This document shows positions 50,754-60,674 of a stretch of DNA of 64,000 bases, piece by piece. Origin of the DNA: Rhizobium mongolense subsp. loessense (GTDB lineage: Bacteria > Pseudomonadota > Alphaproteobacteria > Rhizobiales > Rhizobiaceae). The notes under the pieces are model-generated. The model made no database searches. It was not told where the DNA came from and saw only the letters and a program-made list of their open reading frames with translations. Every line of letters starts with the position of its first letter. Position 1 is the stretch's first letter. Made by a program: the position numbers and the translations under genes. The stretch covers positions 930,001-994,000 of the forward strand of contig NZ_FMTM01000001.1 in NCBI RefSeq assembly GCF_900099775.1, read 5' to 3'.

Positions 50754-52376
50754 ATGCCAATGCTTAGCAGGGTTATCCGACGGTTCTGGAATGATCATCA
50801 TGGCTACGTCATCGCCTTGACGCTCATCGCCATGCCGCTGCTTCTCGGCTTTTCGCTGCTGGTCATCGATGTAGGCCGCAGCGGCAATCTGCATACCGAC
50901 CTGCAGAGCGCCGTCGATGCGATGGCGCTCGCTGGAGCCCGCGAACTCGACGGCCGGGACGATGCAATCGACCGGGCAGACGCGGCGATCGAGAAAATTG
51001 CCAACAGTGCAGCTTTTTCCGGCGGCGGAAACGGCATGTCGCTCGGCTCGTACATAACGGTGAGCTATGATCCCGGAAACGATGCCGGGAGCACCGTTAT
51101 TGTCAAATATCTCAAGAGCATACCGGATCAGGATGACGACGACATCGACCTTGACACGATGGAGGCGGAGAACTCCAACGAAGCCTCCTATGCCTGGGTG
51201 ATCGCCAAAGAACAGGCGATGCAGACGATCTTCCCGATACCAGTCGGCTTCACGCGTGACACAGTGAATGTCTCGGCGGATGCCGTGGCGGTCTACCGGG
51301 TGAGCGCCTGCGACGTGACGCCGATGTTTATCTGCAATCCGTTCGAGCCGGTCGGGAACACGAGCGAGACGGCAAGCGAAGATGCGGCAGAGGCCTTACA
51401 CACCAACTTTGCGGCCGGCAATCTCTATGGCGTGCAGATCGAGCTTCACAGCACCTCGGCGTCCAACCCCGGTCCTGGCAATTTCGGTTTTTTGCGAACC
51501 CCCTTGGGTAACGGGGCGTCCGAGCTGGCCGAGGCTCTTGCCACCGGCAATCCCGGTACCTGCTATACACGTGACAGCCTCGATACAGAGACCGGTGCAA
51601 AGGCGGGGCCGGTCGAAGACGGCGTGAATACGCGCTTCGGTTACTACTCCTCGTCGTTCAATAAAGTGAAGGGCGATTATCGTTATCGTCCAGCCCAAAA
51701 CGTGCGCTCTGCTCAAACGATAACCGGAAAGGGTGGCAAGGGCGTCAAGGGATGCGATACGTACGATCCGGTAAAAGTGGGAGACATTGTCGGCGATCCC
51801 GCCCAGGCTTTGCCGCTAGGCTACGGAGCGGCCATGAACTCCCTCTCCGGCGGCAAGATCAGCAGCGGCAACAACTGGCAGTATTCGACATACTGGAACG
51901 TTGCTCAGGGAACGGCGGCTCCGTCAGCAAGCACGATCCTGAGCAGCCACTCCAGTTATCCGCAGCAGGCAGCCGGTACACCATCCCAGCCCTCCGCCTA
52001 CGACGTCTACCGCTACGAACTCGCCAACCCGGCGCTCATCAGCCATGCCTCGGCAAACGGTGAGACGGGGACGCCTGCGACAGGCGGCCAGTGCTACAGC
52101 GGGCCCGACCTCGGAGACTATACGGCGGCCGAATATGGCGATCGCCGCGAGATCTTCTCGGCCATTGTAAACTGCGGCTACGAACAGTCTGTCGGCCATC
52201 TGAACGGCCATAAGGCCACCCGTGCGGTCGCCTTCGCCCGGATGTTCCTGACCAAGCCGGCGATCAAGGATGCCGGCGAGCGATACCTCTCGCTCGAAAT
52301 GATCGACATAACCGGCAAGGGCGGACGCGGTACGCTCGATGAGTTCCTGCGCGAAGAAGCGGAACTAGTCCGATGA
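50754..52376 (+). CDS. TadG-like pilus assembly protein
   Basis: 540 aa; start ATG 50754 or 50760. N-terminal TadE/G segment HGYVIALTLIAMPLLLGFSL, VIDVGRSGNLHTDLQSAVDA then a large periplasmic region with cysteines (CDVTPMFICNPFEP) and a Ser/Gly-rich centre, ending YLSLEMIDITGKGGRGTLDE. No vWA motif recognised, unlike classical TadG. ATGA overlap with the next gene. Confidence 0.85.
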   Translation: MPMLSRVIRRFWNDHHGYVIALTLIAMPLLLGFSLLVIDVGRSGNLHTDLQSAVDAMALAGARELDGRDDAIDRADAAIEKIANSAAFSGGGNGMSLGSYITVSYDPGNDAGSTVIVKYLKSIPDQDDDDIDLDTMEAENSNEASYAWVIAKEQAMQTIFPIPVGFTRDTVNVSADAVAVYRVSACDVTPMFICNPFEPVGNTSETASEDAAEALHTNFAAGNLYGVQIELHSTSASNPGPGNFGFLRTPLGNGASELAEALATGNPGTCYTRDSLDTETGAKAGPVEDGVNTRFGYYSSSFNKVKGDYRYRPAQNVRSAQTITGKGGKGVKGCDTYDPVKVGDIVGDPAQALPLGYGAAMNSLSGGKISSGNNWQYSTYWNVAQGTAAPSASTILSSHSSYPQQAAGTPSQPSAYDVYRYELANPALISHASANGETGTPATGGQCYSGPDLGDYTAAEYGDRREIFSAIVNCGYEQSVGHLNGHKATRAVAFARMFLTKPAIKDAGERYLSLEMIDITGKGGRGTLDEFLREEAELVR

Positions 52377-52855
52377 TGATGGCGCTCCGCAATTTCGTCC
52401 GGCAAGGCCTTGGTCTCGAGTTCTGGTCAAGGCAGGAGGGAGCGGTACTGGCCGAAGCGCTGGTGGCGGTGCCCTTTGTGACGCTGTTCGCCGCCGGTAT
52501 TCTCGAGTTCGGCAACATTTTCTGGGAGCGGATGCAGATCGACGCAGGCCTGCGCGATGCCGGGCGTTATTTGTCGCGCTGTCGGCCAGCGTCGGGAACC
52601 TATGCGCCGACATGCAATCAGACAACGGCGAAGACGATCGCCTTTTACGGAACGCAAACTCCTGCAGCGGACGCCAAACCCCGCGTGCCGGGTTGGAAGG
52701 ACCCTGCGGACATCACCATCGCAGCGCCCGATGCCGATGGGAACATCACTATTTCTACCGCTCACCTCTACCAGACTTCGCCTCTGTTCGACTGGCTTGG
52801 AATCGATGCCATCACCATCAATTCCTTCCATGAAGAGAAGTACATCGGATGGTGA
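52373..52855 (+). CDS. tadE: TadE-like pseudopilin
   Basis: 160 aa. The motif EGAVLAEALVAVPFVTLFAA, GILEFGNIFWERMQIDAGLR is a TadE domain with type IV prepilin-like processing site. Overlaps TadG-like (ATGA) and the second TadE-like gene (7 nt). Confidence 0.88.
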   Translation: MMMALRNFVRQGLGLEFWSRQEGAVLAEALVAVPFVTLFAAGILEFGNIFWERMQIDAGLRDAGRYLSRCRPASGTYAPTCNQTTAKTIAFYGTQTPAADAKPRVPGWKDPADITIAAPDADGNITISTAHLYQTSPLFDWLGIDAITINSFHEEKYIGW

Positions 52856-53472
52856 CCTTTCGGACATTTGGGGCGTTCTGGCAAGATACCCGTGGCGTCA
52901 GCCTCACCGAGGGGCTGCTGACCTTTCCGATCGTTATGCTGGTGTTTGCCGCCTTCGTCGAGTTTGGCTATGCGATGGCGCAGTGGAACCAGACGGTCAA
53001 GGCACTGCAATATGGCGCCCGCCTGGCTGCAGTATCCGATCCGCTGACAACGAATTTCGGCGCCGTTTTCCCGATCGAAGCCGCCGATCCACTCGACAAC
53101 GGCAAGGCCGCGCCGAACGATGCGGCGATTGCCTCAACCTGCGGACCGGCTCTTGCGAACTGCACGGCGGCATTGAACCGGATCGTCTTAGGGAGCGATG
53201 GATTCTGTAGCGTGCCGGGTGATCCCCACCCTGGCATTTGCGACTTCAACTGGCGGATCCAGCCGCAGAATCTGATGGTGACCTACCAGCGCTCGGGACT
53301 CGGCTACTGGGGCCGGCCGGACGGGCCGGTGCTGACGATGCGGCTGGAGGTGCGCGACGTCACCTTCGATCTGCCAATCCTCGGGGCACTGCTCGGGATC
53401 AACGACATCGTCATTCCAGCCCATCCGGTGACGATCACCACGGAAGACCTCAAGACTTGTTCGACCTGCTGA
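52849..53472 (+). CDS. second TadE/TadF-like pseudopilin
   Basis: 207 aa. RGVSLTEGLLTFPIVMLVFA then AFVEFGYAMAQWNQTVKALQ gives the same N-terminal helix pattern. Cysteine-containing periplasmic part (STCGPALANCTAALNRI), terminal CSTC. Probably minor pilin with TadE. Confidence 0.85.
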   Translation: MVTFRTFGAFWQDTRGVSLTEGLLTFPIVMLVFAAFVEFGYAMAQWNQTVKALQYGARLAAVSDPLTTNFGAVFPIEAADPLDNGKAAPNDAAIASTCGPALANCTAALNRIVLGSDGFCSVPGDPHPGICDFNWRIQPQNLMVTYQRSGLGYWGRPDGPVLTMRLEVRDVTFDLPILGALLGINDIVIPAHPVTITTEDLKTCSTC

Positions 53473-53501
53473 CTCCTTGAATATTGCGTAGGAAAGCGAA
53501 A

Positions 53502-54644
53502 ATGACAGCTCACATCAACATTGCCGCATCCACCAAGATATTGGTCCTTTCCGACGATGCTGCGGCCGCAAGCCTCATGCTCGATGTGTTCGGTGCACTG
53601 TCGCGTTACGATGTACGCCATGTGGCACTGAAGGCGCTTGGTGAAAAAGGCCGGTTCGATTCGACGCAGTTCGACCTGATCGTTCTCGACGTCGACGACG
53701 GCGAATCACTTCACCGTCCGGAACTTTTTGCGTTCCGCACCAGCCATCGGGACATTCCGCTCGTTGTCGTTTCCGAAGATCTACCCGACGACATGCTGCG
53801 GCTGCTCTTTCGCCTGAACGGCAATGACTGGTTGAAGAAACCCCTCGAGCGCCGCGCGTTGATCGACATGATCTCGACCCACGCTCCCGGCACCGGGGCA
53901 AGCGACAGCCGGGTCCATGCCGTGGTTTCGGCCGTGGGCGGTGCGGGTGCCAGCGTGATCGCTTCGTCGCTGGCGCATGTGCTTGCCCAGCCGACCAAGA
54001 ATTACGCGCCGCGGGTCAATCTGTTCGACATGGATTTTTCATCGGGGTCGCTCGGCTATTATCTTAACCTTGTCAATGACTACGACCTGAAGCCGGTCAT
54101 CGCCAATCCTTCCCGGGTCGATCTGGAATTCATCGATCTGGTCCGCAAGCGCCATTCGGGCGGCTTTTCGCTGCTGTCCTTCAAGCAGCCGTCCGTCCTT
54201 CTGACGCCGCGGGGCTCCGAACTGGTGCTGCGGATGCTGGACGTAGCCGCCTTCGAAAGCGATCACACCGTCATCGACGTTCCCTACTACGATACGCCGT
54301 GGAAGAACGATGTGCTCAGTTCGGTCAACAGCGTCTGCATCGTGACCGAAATGACGATTCCCGCGCTTTCGCAAGCCAAGGACCTGTTCACCAATCTGGT
54401 GCGGCTGCGCGGCAATTCGGATCAGATATTCATCGTCATCAACAAATACCGCACCAAGCTTTTCGGCCTCGGCGTGCGCCGGCAGCAAACGGACAAGATA
54501 TTCAGGGAGATCCCCACTCACGTGATCGTGGATGATTGGGATACCCTAAGTGAGGCGGTCAACCGCGGAGTGCTGCCGGTGGAAGTGAATTCCCGAGCGC
54601 GCTTCTGCAGGGCGGTCGGCAAGCTCGGAGCACTGGTGCGATGA
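53502..54644 (+). CDS. cpaE: CpaE/TadZ ATPase
   Basis: 380 aa from ATG 53502 (AGGAAAG). Atypical receiver domain at residues 1-125 (DLIVLDVDDGE; LVVVSEDLPDD) and a MinD/ParA-type ATPase domain: deviant Walker A AVGGAGASVIASSLA, then NLFDMDFSSGSLGYYL and TVIDVPYYDT. Localises the Tad machine at the pole. The Walker A lysines are replaced, as in many TadZ proteins. Confidence 0.9.
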   Translation: MTAHINIAASTKILVLSDDAAAASLMLDVFGALSRYDVRHVALKALGEKGRFDSTQFDLIVLDVDDGESLHRPELFAFRTSHRDIPLVVVSEDLPDDMLRLLFRLNGNDWLKKPLERRALIDMISTHAPGTGASDSRVHAVVSAVGGAGASVIASSLAHVLAQPTKNYAPRVNLFDMDFSSGSLGYYLNLVNDYDLKPVIANPSRVDLEFIDLVRKRHSGGFSLLSFKQPSVLLTPRGSELVLRMLDVAAFESDHTVIDVPYYDTPWKNDVLSSVNSVCIVTEMTIPALSQAKDLFTNLVRLRGNSDQIFIVINKYRTKLFGLGVRRQQTDKIFREIPTHVIVDDWDTLSEAVNRGVLPVEVNSRARFCRAVGKLGALVR

Positions 54645-55207
54645 AGGTGATCGACCGTCGGCGCATAAGGGCCCGCGCCGCCATTCTTGGTCTTGCGGTT
54701 TTCGCGATAGCTGTCGCGGATGCCGCGGCAGGCGGGCTTGTGCCGCGAAGCCTCGGACCGAGGACAGGCGCCATGGTCACCATCGAGCAAAGCTACGCAG
54801 CAGGGACGATCGTCATTGTCAGCGGGAACCAGACGCTCGACCTCGTCGTCTCCGGAAATCGGGCGATCCGCTATAAAATCGGTGTCGGTCGCGACGGATT
54901 TCGCTGGAGCGGCGTCGTGAAGGTCGGGCGCAAATCAGAGTGGCCCGACTGGCGGCCACCGGCCGAGATGAAGGCGCGCTCGCCGCAACTTCCGGACCTT
55001 GTACCTCCAGGTCCGTTTAATCCCTTGGGCGCCCGCGGAATCTATCTCTACAAGGGCAACACCGACACGCTTTACCGAATTCATGGAACGAACGAGCAGT
55101 CGACGGTCGGCGGTTTCGCCTCGTCGGGCTGCTTCCGCATGAGCAACGCCGATGTCATCGATCTCTATGAGCGAGTGAAGATCGGTTCCACGGTCATTGT
55201 AAAATAG
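54641..55207 (+). CDS. L,D-transpeptidase (YkuD) within the tad operon
   Basis: 188 aa, ATGA overlap with cpaE, 16 nt to cpaF. Signal peptide (AAILGLAVFAIAVADAAAGG), YkuD domain with IVSGNQTLDLVVSGNRAIRY, DRRPP-type PEWPDWRPPAEMKAR segment, His148 in YRIHGTNEQS and catalytic Cys164 in SSGCFRMSNADVIDLYERV. It makes or breaks 3-3 peptidoglycan crosslinks or anchors proteins to the wall. Its place between two core ATPase genes suggests a wall-passage job for the pilus. Confidence 0.92.
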   Translation: MKVIDRRRIRARAAILGLAVFAIAVADAAAGGLVPRSLGPRTGAMVTIEQSYAAGTIVIVSGNQTLDLVVSGNRAIRYKIGVGRDGFRWSGVVKVGRKSEWPDWRPPAEMKARSPQLPDLVPPGPFNPLGARGIYLYKGNTDTLYRIHGTNEQSTVGGFASSGCFRMSNADVIDLYERVKIGSTVIVK

Positions 55208-55222
55208 TCGAGGGTGAAAGGC

Positions 55223-56677
55223 ATGACGAACGGAATCATCGGGCGTTTCTACAAGCAGCGGGAACCGGAAAAGCGGGAGCATCCGGAGGCGATCGAACTG
55301 TCTCTAGCCGGCGCGGTTCCGCTCGCCCCAGCCCGGCAATCCCCGTCCGGCGAAGCGCCGGTGTCTGTCGAAGAAGCTCCGCTCGGGCCGGATATGGTGT
55401 CGGAGCGGGTCAATCTGCATCGCTACCTGCTCGATCGTATCAACCTGGGCATTCTCGATACGCTCGACAACGAGGAGATTGCAACTGAGATCAGGCCACT
55501 GGTTAAGGACTATATCCGGCGTAACAACTTTCCGCTCAATGCTAAGGAAATCAATGATCTGATCCGCGATATCACCGACGAGATGCTCGGGCTGGGACCG
55601 ATCGAGCCGCTACTGACCGACGACACGATTGCCGACATTCTCATCAACGGCCACGACAGCGTCTATGTGGAGCGGGGCGGCAGGCTCGAAAGCACCGCCG
55701 TGCGCTTCAAGGACGAGGACCATCTGTTGCGGGTGATCAACAAGATCGTCTCGGCGGTCGGCCGCCGCGTCGACGAATCGACGCCTATGGTCGATGCACG
55801 ACTCAAGGATGGCTCGCGTGTTAACGTCGCCATTAGGCCAATCTCGGTCGACGGACCGCTCGTTTCCATTAGAAAATTCACCCGAAAGCCGCTGACGATG
55901 GAGCGCCTCGTGGAATATGGCGCCATGGCCAATGCGATGCGCGTCCTTCTTAGCGCCGCAGTCAGGGGCAAGGTGTCCATGGTCATTTCGGGCGGCACAG
56001 GTTCGGGCAAGACCACCTTGCTCAACGCGCTTTCGTCGCAAATTTCTCCGAAGGAGCGTCTGATCACCATCGAGGACGCAGCCGAACTTCAGTTGCAGCA
56101 GCCACATGTCGGCCGGCTGGAAACTCGGCCGCCGACGCTCGACGGGCGCAACGAAATTCGTCAGCGCGAACTTTTGAAAAACGCACTGCGCATGCGCCCG
56201 GACCGCATCATCGTCGGCGAAGTGCGCGGCGATGAGGCCTTCGACATGCTGCAGGCGATGAATACCGGTCATGAAGGGTCGATGACGACCATTCACGCCA
56301 ACACGCCCCGCGACGCCGTCGGCCGGCTTGAACAGATGGTCGGCATGGCAGGGATGCCGATGTCGCAGCTGAGCATTCGCTCGCAGATCTCGTCCGCCAT
56401 CACGATTATCGTGCAGGTTCAGCGCTTGAGCGACGGCAGCCGCAAGATCGTCTCGATTTCCGAGATCACCGGCATGGAGGGTGAAGTCGTGCAGATGCAG
56501 GAGATCATGAAATTCAAGAAGACCGGCACCGACGACGACGGGCGGATCCGCGGGGAATTCCGCGCCACGGGCATCCGGCCGCGCTTCATCGAGGAATTTG
56601 CCGAACTCGGAATCGAGATTCCTGCGATGATCTTCGATCCCGGCAAACCGCTGCAATCGGGGCCTCTTGAACCATGA
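55223..56677 (+). CDS. cpaF: CpaF/TadA secretion ATPase
   Basis: 484 aa from ATG 55223. Type II/IV secretion motor: Walker [13 protein letters not shown] at about residue 257, Asp box [10 protein letters not shown], Walker [21 protein letters not shown] and His box [14 protein letters not shown]. Powers assembly and retraction of Flp pili. Overlaps tadB by 4 nt. Confidence 0.96.
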   Translation: MTNGIIGRFYKQREPEKREHPEAIELSLAGAVPLAPARQSPSGEAPVSVEEAPLGPDMVSERVNLHRYLLDRINLGILDTLDNEEIATEIRPLVKDYIRRNNFPLNAKEINDLIRDITDEMLGLGPIEPLLTDDTIADILINGHDSVYVERGGRLESTAVRFKDEDHLLRVINKIVSAVGRRVDESTPMVDARLKDGSRVNVAIRPISVDGPLVSIRKFTRKPLTMERLVEYGAMANAMRVLLSAAVRGKVSMVISGGTGSGKTTLLNALSSQISPKERLITIEDAAELQLQQPHVGRLETRPPTLDGRNEIRQRELLKNALRMRPDRIIVGEVRGDEAFDMLQAMNTGHEGSMTTIHANTPRDAVGRLEQMVGMAGMPMSQLSIRSQISSAITIIVQVQRLSDGSRKIVSISEITGMEGEVVQMQEIMKFKKTGTDDDGRIRGEFRATGIRPRFIEEFAELGIEIPAMIFDPGKPLQSGPLEP

Positions 56678-57627
56678 ACCTGATCCTGCTTTACGCGGCC
56701 GTATTCATCGCGGCCCTTGTTGCTGTCGAAGCGATCATGCGCGGCTACTTCAGGACGTCCGAGCGTCACCGCGCTGTAAACCATCGGCTGAGCCTGCTCA
56801 ATGTCAGCGACGATCATCGTAAGACCTACCGCGACATGCTGAAGGAGCGCGGTGCCGACGGTAGCTGGCGGCAAGTCCCCTTGGTGCAGCGAATGCGGCA
56901 GTTTTACGTCCAGTCTGGCATCAAGTTCGATGCCAGGCGATTTGGCCTCTTCGCGATCGCCGGCGCAGCTTTAGTATGGCTGATCGTTCAGTTTCTGGTG
57001 CCGAGCAATCTGGTCAGGGTACCGGTCTTTCTCCTGATCTGCCTTCTCATCCCTGTGCTCGTCGTCTGGCGCACCCGGGCAAGCCGCATGCGAAAATTCG
57101 CACTGAAGCTTCCCGAAGCGCTCGATGTCGCCAACCGCAGCCTGGCCGCCGGCCACCCGCTGCCTGCAGCGATTGCTCTGGTGGCGCGCGAGATGCCTGA
57201 TCCGATCGGTAGCGAGTTCGGCCTCCTCTCGGACGAACTCACCTATGGCGTGACGCTCGACGACGCCCTCATAAACCTGGCCGACCGGGTGGGCGTCGAG
57301 GATCTAAACCTGCTCGCAATATCGCTGAGTGTACAGGCCGGAACCGGCGGGAATCTCGTCGAAATCCTGCAGAACCTTTCGAAGACACTGCGCGACCGGA
57401 CGATGCTGAAAGCAAAGGTCAAGGCAATCTCCTCGGAAGGGCGCATCACGGCGATCTTCATGTCGATGTACCCGTTTCTGCTCTACGGGATGATCAAGGC
57501 GCTGTCGCCGACCTACTTCGATCCCCTCTGGGAAAGCGGCCACGGAACCACCGTGGTATGCGTGCTGCTGGCCCTCATGGCGGTCGGCAATGTCATTCTC
57601 TACAAGCTGGTCAACTTCGAGTACTGA
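56674..57627 (+). CDS. tadB: TadB inner-membrane platform protein
   Basis: 317 aa with GspF/T2SF domain: LPEALDVANRSLAAGHPLPA, LISVQAGTGGNLVEIL-type motif (here LSVQAGTGGNLVEILQNLSK) and TM pairs near residues 90-130 and at the C-terminus. Forms the platform with TadC. Confidence 0.92.
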   Translation: MNLILLYAAVFIAALVAVEAIMRGYFRTSERHRAVNHRLSLLNVSDDHRKTYRDMLKERGADGSWRQVPLVQRMRQFYVQSGIKFDARRFGLFAIAGAALVWLIVQFLVPSNLVRVPVFLLICLLIPVLVVWRTRASRMRKFALKLPEALDVANRSLAAGHPLPAAIALVAREMPDPIGSEFGLLSDELTYGVTLDDALINLADRVGVEDLNLLAISLSVQAGTGGNLVEILQNLSKTLRDRTMLKAKVKAISSEGRITAIFMSMYPFLLYGMIKALSPTYFDPLWESGHGTTVVCVLLALMAVGNVILYKLVNFEY

Positions 57628-57634
57628 GGCCGTC

Positions 57635-58579
57635 ATGTCGAGTGAATATGGAATTTACTTCATCGTCTTCTTTTCAGTGCTGATATTTGCAGCAGCGGCA
57701 TCGGAACTGGTTTTTCGCCGGCGCGAGGTCGGGGCGCGGCTGTCGGAGGCCACGACGGCGACAGGTGGGGAATTTCAACTTGGCGATACGACCATTGCCG
57801 ATCTCGGCGAGGCGGAAAACCGCCTGATCCGTCGCTATTTCGAGATTACCCGGCGTGATACGAATCAGAACTCCACCCAGAACCGGCTGATTCGCGCGGG
57901 ATTTTTCGATGCCAGTGCAGTGACCATCTTCCAGGTGGTTCGCGCGCTGATCTGTATCGGCGTGTTTGTCGCGGCGGTCTGGACGTTCAATCGCTTCGTG
58001 CCCGAGATGTCGCGGATCGCAACGCTGATCATCGCCATGTTTGCCGCCGGCGTGACCTTTATTCTAGTCAACATCTATATCGACCGGCGCGGCGGCGCCA
58101 AGGAGCGGGAGTATCGCCGGCTCTTTCCCGACTTCATGGACATGCTGATCGTCTGCCTCGATGCAGGGATGAGCATTGAGGCAGCGGCCAACCGCGTTGC
58201 CCGGGAGTTCGTCGACAAGCAGCAGGACTTCGGCCTGCATCTCTCGATCATGATGCTGGAAGTGCGCGGCGGGCGCCGCTTGCGCGATGCATTGGCCAAT
58301 CTTGCGACACGATTGCGGATAGATGAGGCGCGGGCGCTTTCCGTACTGTTCCGCCAATCGGAGGAACTTGGAACGAGCGTTACGCAGACGCTGCGGGTCT
58401 ACAGCAAGGAAATGCGCGATCTTCGCATCGTGCGGGCCGAGGAAAAGGCCAACGCCCTGCCGATCAAAATGCTGCTGCCGCTCGGAGCCTTCCTGTTTCC
58501 GGTGAGCCTGATCATCGTGCTCGTGCCCATTGTCATCCGTGTCGTCAGTATTCTCGTCGGCTTGAAACCCGGCGGTTGA
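57635..58579 (+). CDS. tadC: TadC inner-membrane platform protein
   Basis: 314 aa from ATG 57635. T2SF domain: FPDFMDMLIVCLDAGMSIEA, LEVRGGRRLRDALANLATRL, LFRQSEELGTSVTQTLRVYS. N-terminal TM at residues 8-25, further TM segments around 110-150 and the C-terminus. Confidence 0.93.
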   Translation: MSSEYGIYFIVFFSVLIFAAAASELVFRRREVGARLSEATTATGGEFQLGDTTIADLGEAENRLIRRYFEITRRDTNQNSTQNRLIRAGFFDASAVTIFQVVRALICIGVFVAAVWTFNRFVPEMSRIATLIIAMFAAGVTFILVNIYIDRRGGAKEREYRRLFPDFMDMLIVCLDAGMSIEAAANRVAREFVDKQQDFGLHLSIMMLEVRGGRRLRDALANLATRLRIDEARALSVLFRQSEELGTSVTQTLRVYSKEMRDLRIVRAEEKANALPIKMLLPLGAFLFPVSLIIVLVPIVIRVVSILVGLKPGG

Positions 58580-58595
58580 ACCAAGCGAGGTCCGT

Positions 58596-59900
58596 ATGCA
58601 GTATTCGCCCGAACAGAATCGTCAAGATGTCGTAATACCCATCGATCCACGGATGCCGATGGCACCGGCAAGCCTAGAGGAGACTGGCCTGGAATCGTCG
58701 TTCCTGCTCAGGCTGGCGGCAAAATGTGCGGCCGAGCAGGATACAATCACGGCATCTCACCTGACCGACCGCATGAAATTGCCGAAAGTGCTGGCCAATA
58801 TCCTGATCAAGGAACTTGTGAAGCTCGCATTCCTGGAGGCTCGTGGCCTGGCTGGCGAGGATGTGAGATCCGACATTCGCTATACGCTTTCGACCAATGG
58901 CTTCGAATATGCCCGCGCGGCGTCGCGTCAATCCCAGTATGTGGGGCCGGCGCCGGTATCGCTGGACGCTTTCTGCCGACAAGTGGGGTTGCAGTCGATC
59001 CATGACGAGCGCGTGACCCCAGAGCGGCTGATCGAGAGCCTTGAAGGGCTAGTCCTTTCTGATTCGCTGGTCGAAAAGCTCGGTCCGGCCATGAACTCGG
59101 GTCGCTCCATCCTGCTTTACGGACCGCCCGGAAACGGAAAGACGAGCATTGCCGAGCGGACGTCGCAACTATTTCGCCAAACGATCTTTGTACCCCATGC
59201 CATCGAGGTTGGCGGCCATGTCATCAGTTTCTTTGACGAAGCTGTGCATCAACCCGTAGCCGGGGTCGACGCAAAACCCTATCCGAAGGCCGATCAGCGA
59301 TGGATCGAATGCCGTCGTCCTGTAGTCAAGACCGGCGGGGAATTAACCCTCGATCTGCTCGACCTCACCTTCAACGAAGGACCAAATGTCTACGAAGCGC
59401 CGGTGCATCTGAAGGCATCCGGCGGCGTTTTCATCATCGACGACTTCGGGCGCCAGCAGGTGGCGCCGCAATCGCTTATCAATCGCTGGATCGTGCCCCT
59501 CGAACGCGGATACGACTTCCTGACGCTGCACACCGGCAAGAAATTCAAGGTTCCATTCGACGAGTTGGTCGTCTTCTCGACGAATATCGCCCCGAAGGAT
59601 CTTTCCGACGAGGCTGGCCTGAGACGCCTGAAGTACAAGATCTTCGTAAATAACCCGTCGCGCGACGAATACATCCAAATTTGCAAGTCGTATGCCGCCG
59701 GTGCCGCGATCGATGTCAGTGATATTGATTTGAATCTCTTTTTTGATCGCAAGTACCATGGCACCATGCTCGCGTCCTGCTATCATCCGAAGTATCTTCT
59801 CGATTTTGTCGGGTCTTACTGCGAATTCAATGGAATGCCGAAGGTCGCGTCGCTGGATATGCTGGAGCGGGCCTGGGAAGGCGTATTCACTCTGGAATAA
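58596..59900 (+). CDS. AAA ATPase of the tad locus
   Basis: 434 aa. N-terminal ~130 residues with a winged-helix-like part (TITASHLTDRMKLPKVLANI), then AAA core: Walker A LYGPPGNGKTSIAERTSQLF at about residue 176, Walker B VFIIDDFGRQQVAP, sensor FSTNIAPKDL. No relation to CpaF. It follows tadC by 16 nt, so it belongs to the pilus operon. Homologues in rhizobial Tad loci are annotated only as ATPase; might remodel or regulate the complex. Confidence 0.85.
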   Translation: MQYSPEQNRQDVVIPIDPRMPMAPASLEETGLESSFLLRLAAKCAAEQDTITASHLTDRMKLPKVLANILIKELVKLAFLEARGLAGEDVRSDIRYTLSTNGFEYARAASRQSQYVGPAPVSLDAFCRQVGLQSIHDERVTPERLIESLEGLVLSDSLVEKLGPAMNSGRSILLYGPPGNGKTSIAERTSQLFRQTIFVPHAIEVGGHVISFFDEAVHQPVAGVDAKPYPKADQRWIECRRPVVKTGGELTLDLLDLTFNEGPNVYEAPVHLKASGGVFIIDDFGRQQVAPQSLINRWIVPLERGYDFLTLHTGKKFKVPFDELVVFSTNIAPKDLSDEAGLRRLKYKIFVNNPSRDEYIQICKSYAAGAAIDVSDIDLNLFFDRKYHGTMLASCYHPKYLLDFVGSYCEFNGMPKVASLDMLERAWEGVFTLE

Positions 59901-59964
59901 GTTGCCAGCGTTATTAAGGAATACCTGAAACAATGACGTGATGACGTGCGGTGGAGGAAAGCGA

Positions 59965-60543
59965 ATGACCAGCATCCCGAATCTCGACGCCGAAGCGGAT
60001 GGCGCAAAACAGCGCGGTATCAGAACGACCGGAGAGCAGAGGCACCCGAGAAATGCGCCGCTCATCGCCATGGTCGTGATGCTTCTGCCGATCAACGCAG
60101 GCATTCTGATCTATACTGCCAAGAACGCAGCGGATTTGCGCGAGAGCCGCGAGACGATTGTCGCGCTCAAGAGGTCGATCGATGGCCTGAAAGCGCAGGT
60201 AGACAAGCAGGGGCGCATTTTTGCCGGAAATGCAAAGGCTGATGAAGTGGCAGTCATCCGGCAGCAGACGGAAAGCTTGCAAAAGACGATTTTCACAATG
60301 AATGAACGGATGCGCTCTGGTTCGTTTGCCTCGCGCGCTGGCGGAGCTTTGGTGCTGAGTGCGCCTGGCAAGGAGCCGACACAATATTTCGCGCCATCAA
60401 CCGCTGCCCCGCCAGCTGGAAATCAGGCTCCGGATGAAAGTTTTACGTCCATCGATGCTAAAGGCGTCGCGGTCGACGACCTGCCGCGCTACGAACGAAC
60501 GGTCTCACCGGAAGGGAAGCTTATACTCCGGAAGGTGCAGTAA
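59965..60543 (+). CDS. membrane coiled-coil protein of the tad locus
   Basis: 192 aa from ATG 59965 (GGAGG upstream). Polar N-terminus, one TM helix (PLIAMVVMLLPINAGILIY), then a coiled coil of ~60 residues (ETIVALKRSIDGLKAQVDKQ; VIRQQTESLQKTIFTMNERM) and a disordered Pro/Ala tail. Probable inner-membrane accessory, spans into periplasm. Confidence 0.7.
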   Translation: MTSIPNLDAEADGAKQRGIRTTGEQRHPRNAPLIAMVVMLLPINAGILIYTAKNAADLRESRETIVALKRSIDGLKAQVDKQGRIFAGNAKADEVAVIRQQTESLQKTIFTMNERMRSGSFASRAGGALVLSAPGKEPTQYFAPSTAAPPAGNQAPDESFTSIDAKGVAVDDLPRYERTVSPEGKLILRKVQ

Positions 60544-60674
60544 ACCGCGACTTCCCCGAAATCTCCAACGCAAACCGCCCGGCGACGAAAGAATCGTTGT
60601 GGTATCGTGTCGGCCCATAGCGGCTACGACGCCAAGCTGCCGTCGGCAGAGTCTCAACTGGGAGCCCAGAAAGC

